Assembly: GCA_026770585.1 (NCBI GenBank)
Contig: MU646428.1
Span: 385,257 to 398,818 of the forward strand
DNA length: 13,562 nt
Source: Baffinella frigidus
Lineage: Eukaryota; Cryptophyceae; Cryptomonadales; Baffinellaceae
Direction of reading: 5' to 3'
In this document: piece by piece, positions 1 through 7,534 of the stretch
How the letters are laid out: the number at the start of each line of letters is the position of its first letter
Position numbering within the stretch: position 1 is the stretch's first letter
Translations under genes and position numbers: made by a program
The notes under the pieces: model-generated
Told to the model about the DNA's origin: nothing
The model's database searches: none
Seen by the model: the letters and a program-made list of their open reading frames with translations, nothing else

Positions 1-1985
1 TAAACCCTAAAACCTGAACCCTACGACCTAAACCCCTAATCCCTAAACCCTGAGCCCTAAACCCTGAACCCTACGGCCTAAACTCTGTACCATGAACCCA
101 AAACCTTAGACCCTGAACCCGTAACCCTGAACCCTAAAATCTCAACCCTCAACCCGAATTCCTAAAACCTAAACCCTAAACCCTAACCCCTACACCCTGA
201 ACCCTAAACCCTAAACCCTGAACCCTCGACCCTAAACCCTAAATCCTAAAACCTAAATCCGAACCCCCACCCCTAAACCCTCAACCCTAAACCCCAACCC
301 TCAACCCTAAACACTAAGCCCTGAAGCCGAAACCACAAACCCTACAGCACAAACCCTAACCAGTAAACCTTGAACCATGACCCCCAAACCAACCCTGAAC
401 CCTGAACCCTGAACCCTCAACCCTGAACCCCAAACCCAGCACCCTGCACCATCTACACTGGACCCTAAAACCTAAACCCTAAACCCTAAACTCTAAACCC
501 GAAACCCTAAACCCTAAACCCTAGACCCTAAACCCTAAACCGTGGACCCTAAACCCTAAACCCTAAACCACAAACCCTAAACCCTACACCCCAAACCTCA
601 TATCCTAAACCCTGAAACCCTTAACCCTAAACCCTAAACCCTAAACCCTAAACCCTAAACCCTAAACCCTAAACCCTAAAGCCTAAAGCCTAAACACTCA
701 AACCTCAACCCTAAACCCTGAACCCTAAACCCTAAACGCTAAACCCACCCCCTAAACCCTCAACCCTCAACCCTCAACCTCAAACTCCAAACCCTAAATC
801 CTGAACTTGAAACCCGAAACCGTAAGCTCTAAACCCTAAACCCCAAATCCTAACGCTCAACGCTCAACCCCAAACCCTAAAACCTAAACCCTGAAACCTT
901 AAACCCGAAACCCTCAACCCTAAACCCTAAACCCAGAACCCCAAACACTAAACCACAAACCCTCAACGATGAACCATAAACCATAAATCATGATCCAACC
1001 CCTAACCTTCAACCCTCAACCCTCAATCCTAACCCCTGCACTCTGCACTTAATACCCTGAACCCCAAACCCTAAACCCTGAACCCTGCACTCTAAACCCT
1101 GAACCGTAAACCGTAAACCATGAACCCTAGACCCTAAACCCTAAACGCTAAAACCTCAACCCTCAACCCGAAACCCTAAACCCTGAACCCTACACCCTAA
1201 ATCCTAACCCTGAACCATCGACCATATACCCTGAACCCTGCCCCTAAACCCAAACCTTGAACCCTGCATCCCAAAACTCAAACCCTTAACCCTTAACCCT
1301 TAACCCTTAACCCTTAACCCTTAACCCGAAACCCTAAACCTTAAACCCTAAACCCTGAACCCTAAACCCTAAACCCTGCACCCTGCACCCTATACCGTGA
1401 ACCCTACCCCAACCCTGAACCCTCAACCCTCAACCCTACAGCCTAAACCGTCAACACTCAAACCCTACACCCTAAACCCTCAATCCTGAAACCATCAACC
1501 ATACACCCCGAACCCTAACCCTAAACGTCAACCTTCAACCATACACCCCAAACCTCAAACCCTAGACCCTAAACCCCAAACCCTTAACCCTAAAACCGAA
1601 AACCGAAACCCTAAACCCTAAATCCTAGACCCTAGACCCTACACTAAACCCTCAAACCTACCCCGTACAGCCTCAAACCTCAACCCTAAACAACATAACC
1701 TAAACCCTAAACCCTAAACCTTAAACCCTGAAATCTGAACCCTCAACCCTCAATCTTAACCCCCAAACCCTTTATCCTCAACCCTGAATCCTGAACCCTA
1801 CACCCTGGAGGCTGGACCCTCAACCCTCAAGCCTCAACCCTCAACCCTCAACCCTCAGCCCTAAGCCCTCTGCCCTCAACCCTAAACCGTAAACCCTGAG
1901 CCCTAAACACTAAACCCTAAACCCTAAACCCTAAACACTAAACCCCCAACTCTGAACCCTAAACCCCAAACCCTATACCCTAATC
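1..1985. repeat. Degenerate telomere-like array, CCCTAAA orientation
   Basis: Almost every 7 bp begins a unit of the form CCCTNAA, dominated by CCCTAAA with frequent CCCTGAA, CCCTCAA, CCCTACA and CCCTTAA variants. The longest perfect stretch I see is eight CCCTAAA units at 625-680, and six CCCTTAA units sit together at 1283-1324. The C-rich strand reading 5' to 3' from the left is the orientation expected at a left chromosome end. A functional telomere tract is normally near-perfect, so this degenerate array is better read as telomere-associated or older internal telomeric DNA. It holds no gene: short open frames here are by-products of the repeat. Confidence 0.93.
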
Positions 1986-2130
1986 CCAGGGGAGTTTTGT
2001 GACATGCTGACGGTCTCGAGGGGCAGAGGCCGAGGAATCGGATCGGCGGCCACGTCAAGTTTGGTCATCCGATTAAGGGATTCGGGGTTTGGGTTGGTTT
2101 TGGTTTGGATTTCGGGCCTCGCCTTGCATA
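1986..2130. other. Junction between telomere-like array and foldback element
   Basis: About 145 bp of non-repetitive sequence follow the last telomere-like unit. Part of it is G/T-rich, with several GGTTTGG-like words at 2085-2115 that may be decayed telomere-like DNA of the opposite strand. Short open frames pass through, but none has recognisable content and they run straight into the foldback element, so I call no gene. Confidence 0.4.
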
Positions 2131-2292
2131 GAGCGCCTGCGGGAAAACTTGGCCGATTTCAACGAGAAATATTTTCAGAATTAGTACCAGAATAGTTTAG
2201 ATGGACAGGTTTTATGTCACGTCCTGGTACAAAAGCTCTGAATTTCTGAAAAAAAACTCGTTGAAATCGGCCAAGTTTTCCCACAAGCGCTC
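2131..2292. mobile_element. Foldback MITE flanked by TA (GAGCGC ends)
   Basis: The arm at 2131-2166 and the arm at about 2256-2292 are inverted copies of each other, matching at about 33 of 35 positions and including the identical stretch GGGAAAACTTGGCCGATTTC. The match continues inward with gaps to CAGAATTAGTACCAG on the left and CTGGTACAAAAGCTCTG on the right. Nearly the whole 162 bp can therefore fold into one hairpin with a loop of about 33 bp. The outer ends GAGCGC...GCGCTC are flanked directly by TA (2129-2130 and 2293-2294), the footprint of Tc1/mariner-type transposition. It encodes no transposase and would be non-autonomous. The high arm identity suggests a fairly recent insertion. 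Confidence 0.8.
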
Positions 2293-2380
2293 TAGCAGGG
2301 GTTGGTCCACGAGCAGGAAGGGTTGGTTGGGGGATCGGGGATCAGTGAGACCCCGCTTTAGGTCCTTTAGGCTTGGGAGG

Positions 2381-2417
2381 CCGACCGAGGCTCGTCACCT
2401 GTCCGACCGAGGCTCAC
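2381..2417 (-). repeat. CGAGGCTC repeat fragment
   Basis: This stretch holds two CCGACCGAGGCTC words separated by GTCACCTGT. The same arrangement recurs within 3151-3184, in inverted orientation at 6203-6224 and 7821-7852, and loosely at 7685-7740. It is probably the end of a longer dispersed repeat, better preserved at 3097-3188 and 7821-7910. Confidence 0.6.
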
Positions 2418-2490
2418 AATCAGGGCAGGGGTTTGATTTCGGGTTGAGACCGCGTCAAGGAGAACGTCGTTCTGATAGCGCAACTTCTTA

Positions 2491-2591
2491 TCCCTTAAGC
2501 GGCCAGTAGGCTCATACACCCTACCGTAGGGCCCTAGGACCTTCCTAGGACCTCACGGCCTACAAATTTGAGGGCATGACCACTTAAGGTT
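2491..2591 (+). mobile_element. Family B TA-flanked MITE, copy 1
   Basis: The left end TCCCTTAAGCGGCCAGTAGG and the right end GACCACTTAAGGTT are inverted counterparts. TA lies on both sides (2489-2490 and 2592-2593). The interior carries the family's core, a near-palindromic CCCTACCGTAGGG followed by CCCTAGGACC. The 101-bp size and lack of any ORF fit a non-autonomous Tc1/mariner-like MITE. Seven further copies lie in the window. Confidence 0.85.
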
Positions 2592-2595
2592 TATA

Positions 2596-2698
2596 GCGGA
2601 ACCTCGCATTGTCCTTCTTGAGGTCGCGCACATGCTGCGGACCTGTACCTCAAGGATGCCGGGCACCCACATCCTCGACAAGAGGCGCCAAGGGGAAA
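2596..2698. other. Unique spacer between two family B copies
   Basis: This is roughly 100 bp of non-repetitive, GC-moderate sequence. Read on the minus strand, about 2598-2635 gives a short charged segment QHVRDLKKDNARFR that looks like coding sequence, but it ends within a few codons at the edge of the transposon and no adjoining exon was recognised. I treat it as a possible gene scrap only. Confidence 0.25.
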
Positions 2699-2700
2699 TA

Positions 2701-2797
2701 TCCCTTAAGTGGCCAGTAGGCGCATACGCCCTACCGTAGGGCCCTAGGACCTTTGGGTTTCCATGGGCGATTATTCACCCGTTGGTCACTTAAGGGT
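2701..2797 (+). mobile_element. Family B TA-flanked MITE, copy 2
   Basis: The left end is TCCCTTAAGTGGCCAGTAGG and the right end CACTTAAGGGT, with TA at 2699-2700 and 2798-2799. The interior core CCCTACCGTAGGG is followed by a small hairpin, GGGCGATTATTCACCC. That hairpin marks a subtype shared with copy 8 at 11752-11851 and absent from the other copies. Just outside the right TA, TCCCTTAGAG at 2800 may be the stub of another copy. Confidence 0.85.
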
Positions 2798-2897
2798 TAT
2801 CCCTTAGAGTATTTCAACCCTTGGAGGCGCCGGGCCAGCGGCGAGGCGCTTGGCGACGTGCCTTTCCTGCAACGAAAAAAACTACACAACTGGAGTA

Positions 2898-2998
2898 TCC
2901 CTTAAGTGCCCATGCCGCCAAATTTGACGGCCAAGAGGTCCTAGGCAGGTCCTAGGGCCCTACCGTAGGGTGTATGAGCCTACTGGTCACTTGAGGGG
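2898..2998 (-). mobile_element. Family B TA-flanked MITE, copy 3
   Basis: This copy is in the opposite orientation to copies 1 and 2. It begins TCCCTTAAGTGCCC, ends CACTTGAGGGG, and is flanked by TA at 2896-2897 and 2999-3000. It contains AAATTTGACGGCCAAGAGGT and CCTAGGCAGGTCCTAGGGCC, which place it in the same subtype as the copies at 9350 and 11470. Confidence 0.85.
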
Positions 2999-3017
2999 TA
3001 TCATACTAGTAACAGCA

Positions 3018-3038
3018 GAGCATTTGTGTAGCAATTTT
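3018..3038 (+). mobile_element. Fragment resembling family C interior
   Basis: GCATTTGTGTAGCAATTTTC closely resembles the interior of the two family C elements (at 7280 and 13225). The terminal repeats are not visible here, so this would be a decayed or truncated copy. The match is short and could be partly chance. Confidence 0.4.
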
Positions 3039-3096
3039 CGTTGGTAGGCAACCGACCTTCGCTACCAGATGTGACCCCGCTTGGGAGGAGAGAGGC

Positions 3097-3188
3097 CGCG
3101 CCGGCCAACGCTCACACACAAGCGAGAGAGAACTTACCTTCATTAGTCAACCACCGAGGCTCGTCACCTGTCCGACCGAGGCTCAGAG
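3097..3188 (-). repeat. 90-bp dispersed repeat, inverted partner of 7821-7910
   Basis: The reverse complement of this stretch matches 7821-7910 over about 90 bp with few differences, including GACAGGTGAYGAGCCTC, GGTTGACTAAT and GGTAAGTTCTCTCTCGCTTG. Read in that direction it contains AG|GTAAGT, a full consensus 5' splice site. No TSD or long terminal repeats are visible. It may be a gene-derived segment or part of a transposable element. Confidence 0.7.
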
Positions 3189-3239
3189 TGGACGCACAGG
3201 TAGCGTTCGGCTTGGCGAGGCACGTCGTTTACATGTAGC

Positions 3240-3335
3240 AAGGTTGGCGCCGGGTTAGTGTTGTGGGGCAGTTGCGGGTCAGTTGTGGGCTAGGGTTAGG
3301 GTGGTGGGTATTCATGGTCCAGGGTTGTGGTGGAA
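3240..3335. other. Spacer, no gene recognised
   Basis: G/T-rich sequence with GTTGTGGG and GGGTTAGGGTGG-like words at 3250-3305, possibly decayed TTTAGGG-strand telomeric DNA. Open frames on both strands pass through the family E repeats that follow and have no recognisable protein content. Confidence 0.35.
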
Positions 3336-3420
3336 CCTTTAGGACCTGTCCTTGAGGTCCTTGAGGTTTTAATTTCTCCCAACATATGCCGAGGACAAGC
3401 CCTTCCATAGAAAGGATCTG
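3336..3420 (+). repeat. Family E repeat, diverged copy
   Basis: This stretch contains a run of GGTCCTTGAGGT words, then CTCCCAACATATGCCGAGGAC and CCATAGAAAGGATC. It aligns loosely with the better conserved copies at 3488, 3731 and 11964. The divergence suggests it is the oldest copy. Confidence 0.5.
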
Positions 3421-3487
3421 CGGAGAAAGCATTTGTGCTTTCGGATGGCATTGAGCTCTCCAGTGCAGAGGCTCGTGAAGAGGGGAT

Positions 3488-3573
3488 CCTTTAGGTCCTC
3501 TAGGTTCTTCGAGCTCCCAACATAGGCGGACACCGGAAATTGTTCTGTAGAAAGGCCATGCTTCCTTTCGGAT
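3488..3573 (+). repeat. Family E repeat
   Basis: A CCTTTAGGTCC lead-in is followed by a 37-nt core at 3502-3538 that is identical to 12005-12041, including TTCTTCGAGCTCCCAACATA and GGCGGACACCGGAA. After the core, TGTTCTGTAGAAAGGCCATG is shared in diverged form with 3780-3800. No terminal inverted repeats or TSD are evident, so the class is unknown. Confidence 0.7.
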
Positions 3574-3730
3574 CACATAAAGGGTGGTTCTCTTGGGGTG
3601 TTTGAGTTTGAGTTAGACCAAAAAGGTACCACATCAAACCCGAGTCAGCCGTTCTGAGGCTCATGGTATCCCATGGTTGGAGCATAGGAGCGAGCGTCAA
3701 CCACGGATACCCCAGAGGAACTCCGCTGCA

Positions 3731-3813
3731 GATCCTTTTTGTCCGTCAGGTTCTTCGAGCTCCCAACACAGCGGAACTGGTTCTGCAGAAAAGCCATGCC
3801 TCCTTTCAGGGAT
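3731..3813 (+). repeat. Family E repeat
   Basis: TTCTTCGAGCTCCCAACACA, then GCGGAACTGGTTCTGCAGAAA and AGCCATGCCTCCTTTC parallel the copy at 3488-3573 with several substitutions and a short deletion of the GGACACC stretch. The spacing between the two copies is about 240 bp. Confidence 0.65.
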
Positions 3814-4100
3814 CGTTTGCAATTGTTTTAGTGCTTTGAGCCATTGTTTTTCTGGTCATTTTCGTTTTTCAGTTTCATGCCCAGGTCTGCTGAGGCAGCA
3901 GACCAGTCAGCAGAAAGCAACAATTCTAGAACTTTCGATGTGAAATCTAGAACTTTCGTGTCAGGATCATTGGAGCATGATGATGCTCGAACCTTAGTGT
4001 CCATTATTGGAACAGTGTGTCCAACTGTCTCCAAGACCAAAACATGTGACCACAGAAAGCTCCCACGTGACCACGTTCCATGATCAGATATCGAATGGAC
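3814..4100. other. Unique stretch with a short direct repeat
   Basis: No gene is supported here. At 3923-3957, TCTAGAACTTTCG occurs twice, 21-22 bp apart. ACGTGACCA-type words recur at about 4043, 4066 and 4253. Several overlapping short open frames on both strands have no recognisable content. Confidence 0.35.
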
Positions 4101-4966
4101 AAACGGATCTTTTCAATTCGGGTACGAATCAAAAAATTGCACGAGTCGTGTCCAATTTGTGCGGGCAAAACTGAAGACTGGGCAGAAATACCCGATCCGT
4201 TTCCTCCTTTGAAATCCGACCGAGGCGACCTCTGGTGGTGTGGTAAAACCCCACGTGACCAAAACACAGGCGCAAACACACCTTGATGACCGGGGGTTGT
4301 GGACAAGTTCCTGGGCGCCCTTCGGAAACCTAATTTTCGGCCTGGGAGCCGGCCCGCCCCCCAAATTTTGGCCTGCCCGTCAGCAACTTTTATCTTGTCA
4401 GCAATTTTTTATCAAATCGCGAGCACGAAGTCGCTCGCGTTTTATAAAAATTGGACACACTGTCTCAGCTCAAATAAAAGTAGAAGGACGCAAGAGGGTG
4501 TGTCGTTCACTCACTTTTGCAACCTCAACTGGAATTTACCACACGATTGGAGCCTTCAAAGAATGTTCTTTCCTTTTGATAGATGGACAGTTCTCATTAA
4601 GTCAGGACGTGACCAAATTTATGTGGCGATCCTCTGCGAATAAAATTCGCGAAATTAGGTTTCCGAAGCCCACCCTATGGATAGTAAAGAGTCATCTTCC
4701 CAGGCAGGAAACAGCCAGAAAACACGGATGACATCACGTGGGACAGACGTACAGGTGTATCTTCAAGGCCCTTGGTCATAGCAAACATTTCGGATCGGTT
4801 TCTTAAAAATGTTGTTAAAGGACGTACCATGACAAACTCCTAGTACAAACTGGACTTGACACCAAATCGGAATCCATTAATAAAAGACCATCATTTTAAG
4901 AATCGCCGATTTGTACCGGTCACGTCCAATTTCCGTCGTTCGTACCCGAATTAGAAAGATCCGTTT
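4101..4966. mobile_element. Possible 866-bp element with 28-bp inverted ends
   Basis: The 28 bp at 4101-4128 (starting AAACGGATCTTTTC) and the reverse complement of 4939-4966 match at about 26 of 28 positions. I see no clear target-site duplication outside and no match beyond these 28 bp. The inside contains a 163-codon open frame (4240-4731, plus strand) that lacks recognisable transposase features. It also has a hairpin at 4401-4453. It could be a non-autonomous DNA transposon with decayed flanks, or two inverted copies of a short repeat that happen to bracket unique DNA. Confidence 0.5.
4401..4453. other. Imperfect hairpin
   Basis: CGCGAGC (4418-4424) pairs with GCTCGCG (4433-4439) around the 8-nt loop ACGAAGTC. 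The pairing extends outward through A/T-rich arms, roughly GCAATTTTTTATCAAAT against TTTTATAAAAATTGG with small mismatches. It lies inside the inverted-repeat-bounded region and may be a structural part of that element. A transcription terminator role cannot be argued for a eukaryotic locus. Confidence 0.5.
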
Positions 4967-5221
4967 TTGCGCACCGACCCGGGCGTACTTATCTCATCAC
5001 GTCCTCCTGCTCAATAATTAGTAAAGGGGTGTTTGTTTGCGCAAGGGCTAAAAATACCCCTTGGTTTGCGTCACAAAAAGAAATCAAGTTTACTAACCGA
5101 GATCTCCATTTTCGATTGTTCTATGACCTTCTTAAAGAGCTAAAAATGCGACCCCGGCAGAACGCGTACGTTGTTAATCACCTGGAAGCTCTCGTCCCAC
5201 GGTTTTGTTGCACTCGATCCG
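4967..5221. other. 5' flank of the 318-aa ORF
   Basis: This holds no repeat that I recognise. A short plus-strand frame at 5029-5265 overlaps the start of the long ORF in another frame and is probably noise. If the downstream ORF is expressed, its promoter and 5' UTR, and possibly an upstream exon, should lie here. I see no clear TATA box. Confidence 0.4.
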
Positions 5222-6178
5222 ATGAGCATGAATCGTTCGCGCGGCGACGCCAAGTCTTTCCATGAGCTCACAATTGACATCGAGTCAGCCAACGACCTCC
5301 CTGTGGAGCCCAGCCTTCCGAGAACACCTGAAAGCACACCCAAAGCAAGCCAAAAGACGGCGTATCGCAACATGAAGCGCTCGGTTTCGCAAGGCGACGA
5401 CGACTCTTTCTACGGTCTCATGGCGCGCCTCAACTCGACACGCGACCTTGACGTGGGGTTCTCTCGCTCCTCCACCACGCACGCAGGGATTGCATCCTCG
5501 GCGGATCGCTCCACCTCGCCGAGCCCCCCGGGAACGCCTCAGCGTTTCGAGAGGGTATGCTCGGAAGAAGCCTCGCGTTTGGAGCGGGCCCTTCACCACA
5601 TCTCGCGCGAAAACTCTTTGGAACGCACCCCGCGCGCATCCTCGGGATTCTCGCGTTTGGAAAGCGTCATCCACCACATCCCGCGTAACGCCTCCTCGCC
5701 GGAATCCGCGAGTGTCGAGAGGACCAGCGACCACGTCTCGCGCTTTGGGGCAGCAACCTCGGCGGAATCCTCTCCCGCCGCGCGCAACTCTCCGAAGACG
5801 CCTTCGCACGTCGTCAAGACCCAGGCACCGCGTCTCGAGCAAGACCTGTCAAGAGTCACCAGTCCGAGATACGTTTTGTCGCCTCCACCAAGCCCCGAGC
5901 TCCCAGAGCGGACCGATTCCTCGGGGCATCGGGATTCGGCCGTCTTCCTTGCGCGGATGCTCAAGTCAGAATCCAAGAAGGAACAGCGCGCGCAACGGGG
6001 TGTCGCGCCGACACCCTTGGCGCACCTGCGATCCGGGATGGAGCAGTGGGCCTCCGCGCCGCAGATCAAGTGGGCCTCCGCGCCGCAGGCCAAGAGCGCT
6101 ACAAGCTCGTTCAAGCACACGGTCAAGAACATGCGGGTCGCGATGAAGGAGTGGTCCTCCGCGCGTCCTCCTCCGTAG
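5222..6178 (+). CDS. Ser/Pro/Arg-rich, probably disordered protein
   Basis: This is the longest open frame in the window: 318 aa from ATG at 5222 to TAG at 6176-6178. An in-frame ATG at 5171 would add 17 hydrophobic residues. I prefer 5222, or 5228 which has A at -3, because composition changes to the Ser/Arg style there. No known domain, signal peptide or membrane segment is visible. S/T-P sites are frequent (RTPESTPK near residue 35, SPSPPGTP near 102, NSPKTP near 190, SPPPSPELPE near 220), as in a phosphorylated regulatory or scaffold protein. Internal repeats are present: SFHELTIDIESANDL (13-27) parallels SFYGLMARLNSTRDL (62-76), and SRLERALHHISRENS (118-132) parallels SRLESVIHHIPRNAS (144-158). 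Near the C-terminus WASAPQ is duplicated. Third codon positions are G/C-rich compared with the flanks. Function unknown; it could be the last exon of a larger gene. Confidence 0.65.
   Translation: MSMNRSRGDAKSFHELTIDIESANDLPVEPSLPRTPESTPKASQKTAYRNMKRSVSQGDDDSFYGLMARLNSTRDLDVGFSRSSTTHAGIASSADRSTSPSPPGTPQRFERVCSEEASRLERALHHISRENSLERTPRASSGFSRLESVIHHIPRNASSPESASVERTSDHVSRFGAATSAESSPAARNSPKTPSHVVKTQAPRLEQDLSRVTSPRYVLSPPPSPELPERTDSSGHRDSAVFLARMLKSESKKEQRAQRGVAPTPLAHLRSGMEQWASAPQIKWASAPQAKSATSSFKHTVKNMRVAMKEWSSARPPP
6051..6098 (+). repeat. 24-bp tandem repeat inside the ORF
   Basis: GTGGGCCTCCGCGCCGCAG followed by a variable ATCAA/GCCAA occurs twice in direct succession, encoding the repeated peptide WASAPQ(I/A)K. 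The unit is a multiple of three, so the duplication keeps the reading frame, in line with selection on the protein. Confidence 0.8.
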
Positions 6179-6649
6179 GAGTAGCAACCGAGGGCGTGGA
6201 TTGTGAGCCTCGGTCGGACAGGTGGTGATCCTCATGGATCATCGGACCTCACGCTCTTCCCCATTGGGAAGGAACGTGGCTGTTTCGCCAAACGTTCAAG
6301 TGCGCCCCATCCCAGCGCGCGGGGCGCCAATGTGATTAATACAAATTTCTGTTAAATCTGCGTGGAAATGTGTCTACACACACAACCTGGGTTATGCCAG
6401 TTGATCGCGAGTGGTTTGAAGTGGTTGATGGGGTTCTGCTCACGCTCCAATTGCTCCTGTGGTGCGCAGCTCTTGCCACACGCTCCCGCGCTTCCCTGCC
6501 CCCCCCTGTCTGCAAAAGCAGTCGATGCGTGCCGCTTTGGAGGCCACTTTGTTGCGGCGGCGGGCTACATGTCGATTTTTGGAGTCAAATCTCGTACAAA
6601 TCTTGAGAAAGATCTTTTGGCAAATTACTACGTGTGGCCTGGCGTAGTT
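6179..6649. other. 3' flank of the ORF with a repeat scrap
   Basis: GTGAGCCTCGGTCGGACAGG at 6203 is a copy of the dispersed CGAGGCTC repeat, only about 25 bp after the stop codon. A GCGCCCC...GGGGCGC hairpin lies at 6302-6327. Plus-strand open frames at about 6362-6688 are Cys/Leu-rich, run into a transposon and resemble nothing I know, so I leave them uncalled. Confidence 0.4.
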
Positions 6650-6750
6650 TCCCTCAAGTGCCCAGTAGGCTCATACGCCCTACGGTAGGGCCCCAGGACC
6701 TGCCTAGGACCTCTAGGCCCTCAAATTTGTGGGCATGGCCACTTATGGGA
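6650..6750 (+). mobile_element. Family B MITE, copy 4
   Basis: The left end is TCCCTCAAGTGCCCAGTAGG and the right end GGCCACTTATGGGA, followed by TA at 6751-6752. The left flank now reads GTT rather than TA, so that duplication has mutated. The core CCCTACGGTAGGG has the central base opposite to copies 1 and 2. A lone family B-like end, CCCTTAAGTGGCGAG, follows at 6757. Confidence 0.8.
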
Positions 6751-6752
6751 TA

Positions 6753-7006
6753 CAACCCTTAAGTGGCGAGCGCAAGTTGCACACAAGTCACTCATGACTT
6801 GAGACAACACTTCACTAGGAGAGAAACACGCTGCCCGCCACTCATGGGATAGGGTTGCCTCGATCAGTGCAGTAGGCCTATCTTTGGGCATGTCCCGAGG
6901 CTTGTAGGTACATGTACCTAGGTGCCCTCCACCCTCCACAAACCAAAGACACAAAGTTTGTGTGTTTTGAGATGTGACTTGGTTCTTACCCGTATTAAAG
7001 CCGGGC
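6753..7006. other. Unique spacer with a 16-bp palindrome
   Basis: TAGGTACATGTACCTA at 6905-6920 is a perfect 16-bp palindrome. No gene is supported in this stretch. Open frames on both strands continue into the 24-bp tandem repeats and their proteins consist mostly of the translated repeats. Confidence 0.4.
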
Positions 7007-7078
7007 AAAGGCTATTGGAGCCATTGCTCGAAAGGCTATTGGATTCATTGCTCCAAAGGCTATTAGAGCCATTGCCCC
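7007..7078. repeat. 24-bp tandem repeat, three units
   Basis: Three successive 24-bp units begin AAAGGCTATT (7007-7030, 7031-7054, 7055-7078) and differ at a few positions. The 24-bp length would preserve a reading frame. The plus frame gives a Leu/Arg/Glu-rich repeat and the minus frame a Ser/Asn-rich one. Neither links to a recognisable protein, so coding status is undecided. Confidence 0.75.
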
Positions 7079-7153
7079 AACCTACCCAGCCTAGATCACA
7101 AAGGTCTTCAGGACCATCTCGGCCACGCAAAACAACTTTACGAGACGGTTGAA

Positions 7154-7201
7154 AGTAACGTGACTCCCACTCGTTCGAGTAACGTGACTCCCACTCGTTT
7201 C
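7154..7201. repeat. 24-bp tandem repeat, two units
   Basis: AGTAACGTGACTCCCACTCG plus four bases occurs twice in direct succession (7154-7177, 7178-7201), identical except near the last two bases. It has the same 24-bp length as the unrelated array 75 bp upstream. Confidence 0.8.
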
Positions 7202-7225
7202 TCACTCGAGTCAGGCTGTGCAGTA

Positions 7226-7534
7226 CCACACAAGAATGCTAGAGGGGACTATTTATAAGTGAAAAACTTTTAAAAGTGGGCATTTGTGCAGTAACTTTCG
7301 TGAGATTGGTCCCGTACAGGGTTACCTCGCTCATAAGAAACCGCCCCCCCCTGGGACCCTACAGTAGGACCATGCCTAGGGTCCTAGGGGGGTCCTAGGG
7401 GGGGGGGCGGTTTCTTATCAGCGAGGTACCCCTGTAACTCTGCGAAATTAGAAGTCACGAGGTTGCTTACGTTATCCTGGCACAAGGTTTTACAACCCCA
7501 TATGTAAAAAGGCTCCTCTAGCATTCTTGTGTGG
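7226..7534. mobile_element. Family C MITE, copy 1, carrying a nested element
   Basis: CCACACAAGAATGCTAGAGG at 7226-7245 is matched by its exact reverse complement at 7515-7534, giving a perfect 20-bp terminal inverted repeat. The flanks read CAGTA on the left and CAGTC on the right, a possible 4-5 bp target duplication. Without the nested insertion and its TA duplication (120 bp) the element would be 189 bp, agreeing with 191 bp for copy 2 at 13171-13361. Shared interior sequence includes CTTTTAAAAGTGGGCATTTG and ACTCTGCGAAATTAG. No ORF is present. Confidence 0.85.
7317..7434. mobile_element. Family A TA-flanked hairpin MITE, copy 1 (nested in family C)
   Basis: The arms CAGGGTTACCTCGCTCATAA on the left and TTATCAGCGAGGTACCCCTG on the right are inverted counterparts of about 30 bp and continue as GAAACCGCC...GGCGGTTTC. 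TA lies on both sides (7315-7316, 7435-7436). The equivalent site in the other family C copy (about 13259) is uninterrupted, which shows that this is an insertion with TA duplication. The 118-bp element contains runs of C and G and a CCCTACAGTAGG motif related to the family B core. Confidence 0.9.

Noticed and set aside
1-700. Functional telomere end.
   Set aside because: The array is highly degenerate from its first base. At most it is telomere-proximal, and the true end is not shown.
2201-2509. 102-codon plus-strand open frame.
   Set aside because: It starts inside the foldback element's loop and ends inside a family B MITE, so it is a chance frame across repeats.
4240-4731. 163-codon plus-strand open frame as a gene.
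   Set aside because: No recognisable motif, no codon bias unlike its surroundings, and overlapping open frames on both strands. Kept only as content of the inverted-repeat region.
5285-6146. Long minus-strand and alternative-frame ORFs (185 aa and 179 aa on minus, 232 aa on plus) overlapping the 318-aa ORF.
   Set aside because: They are Arg/Gly-rich shadows of a GC-rich, codon-biased frame. The plus frame from 5222 has the internal repeats and the sensible composition.
6362-6688. 108-codon plus-strand open frame, Cys/Leu-rich.
   Set aside because: It runs into the family B MITE at 6650 and has competing frames over the same DNA. No known domain.
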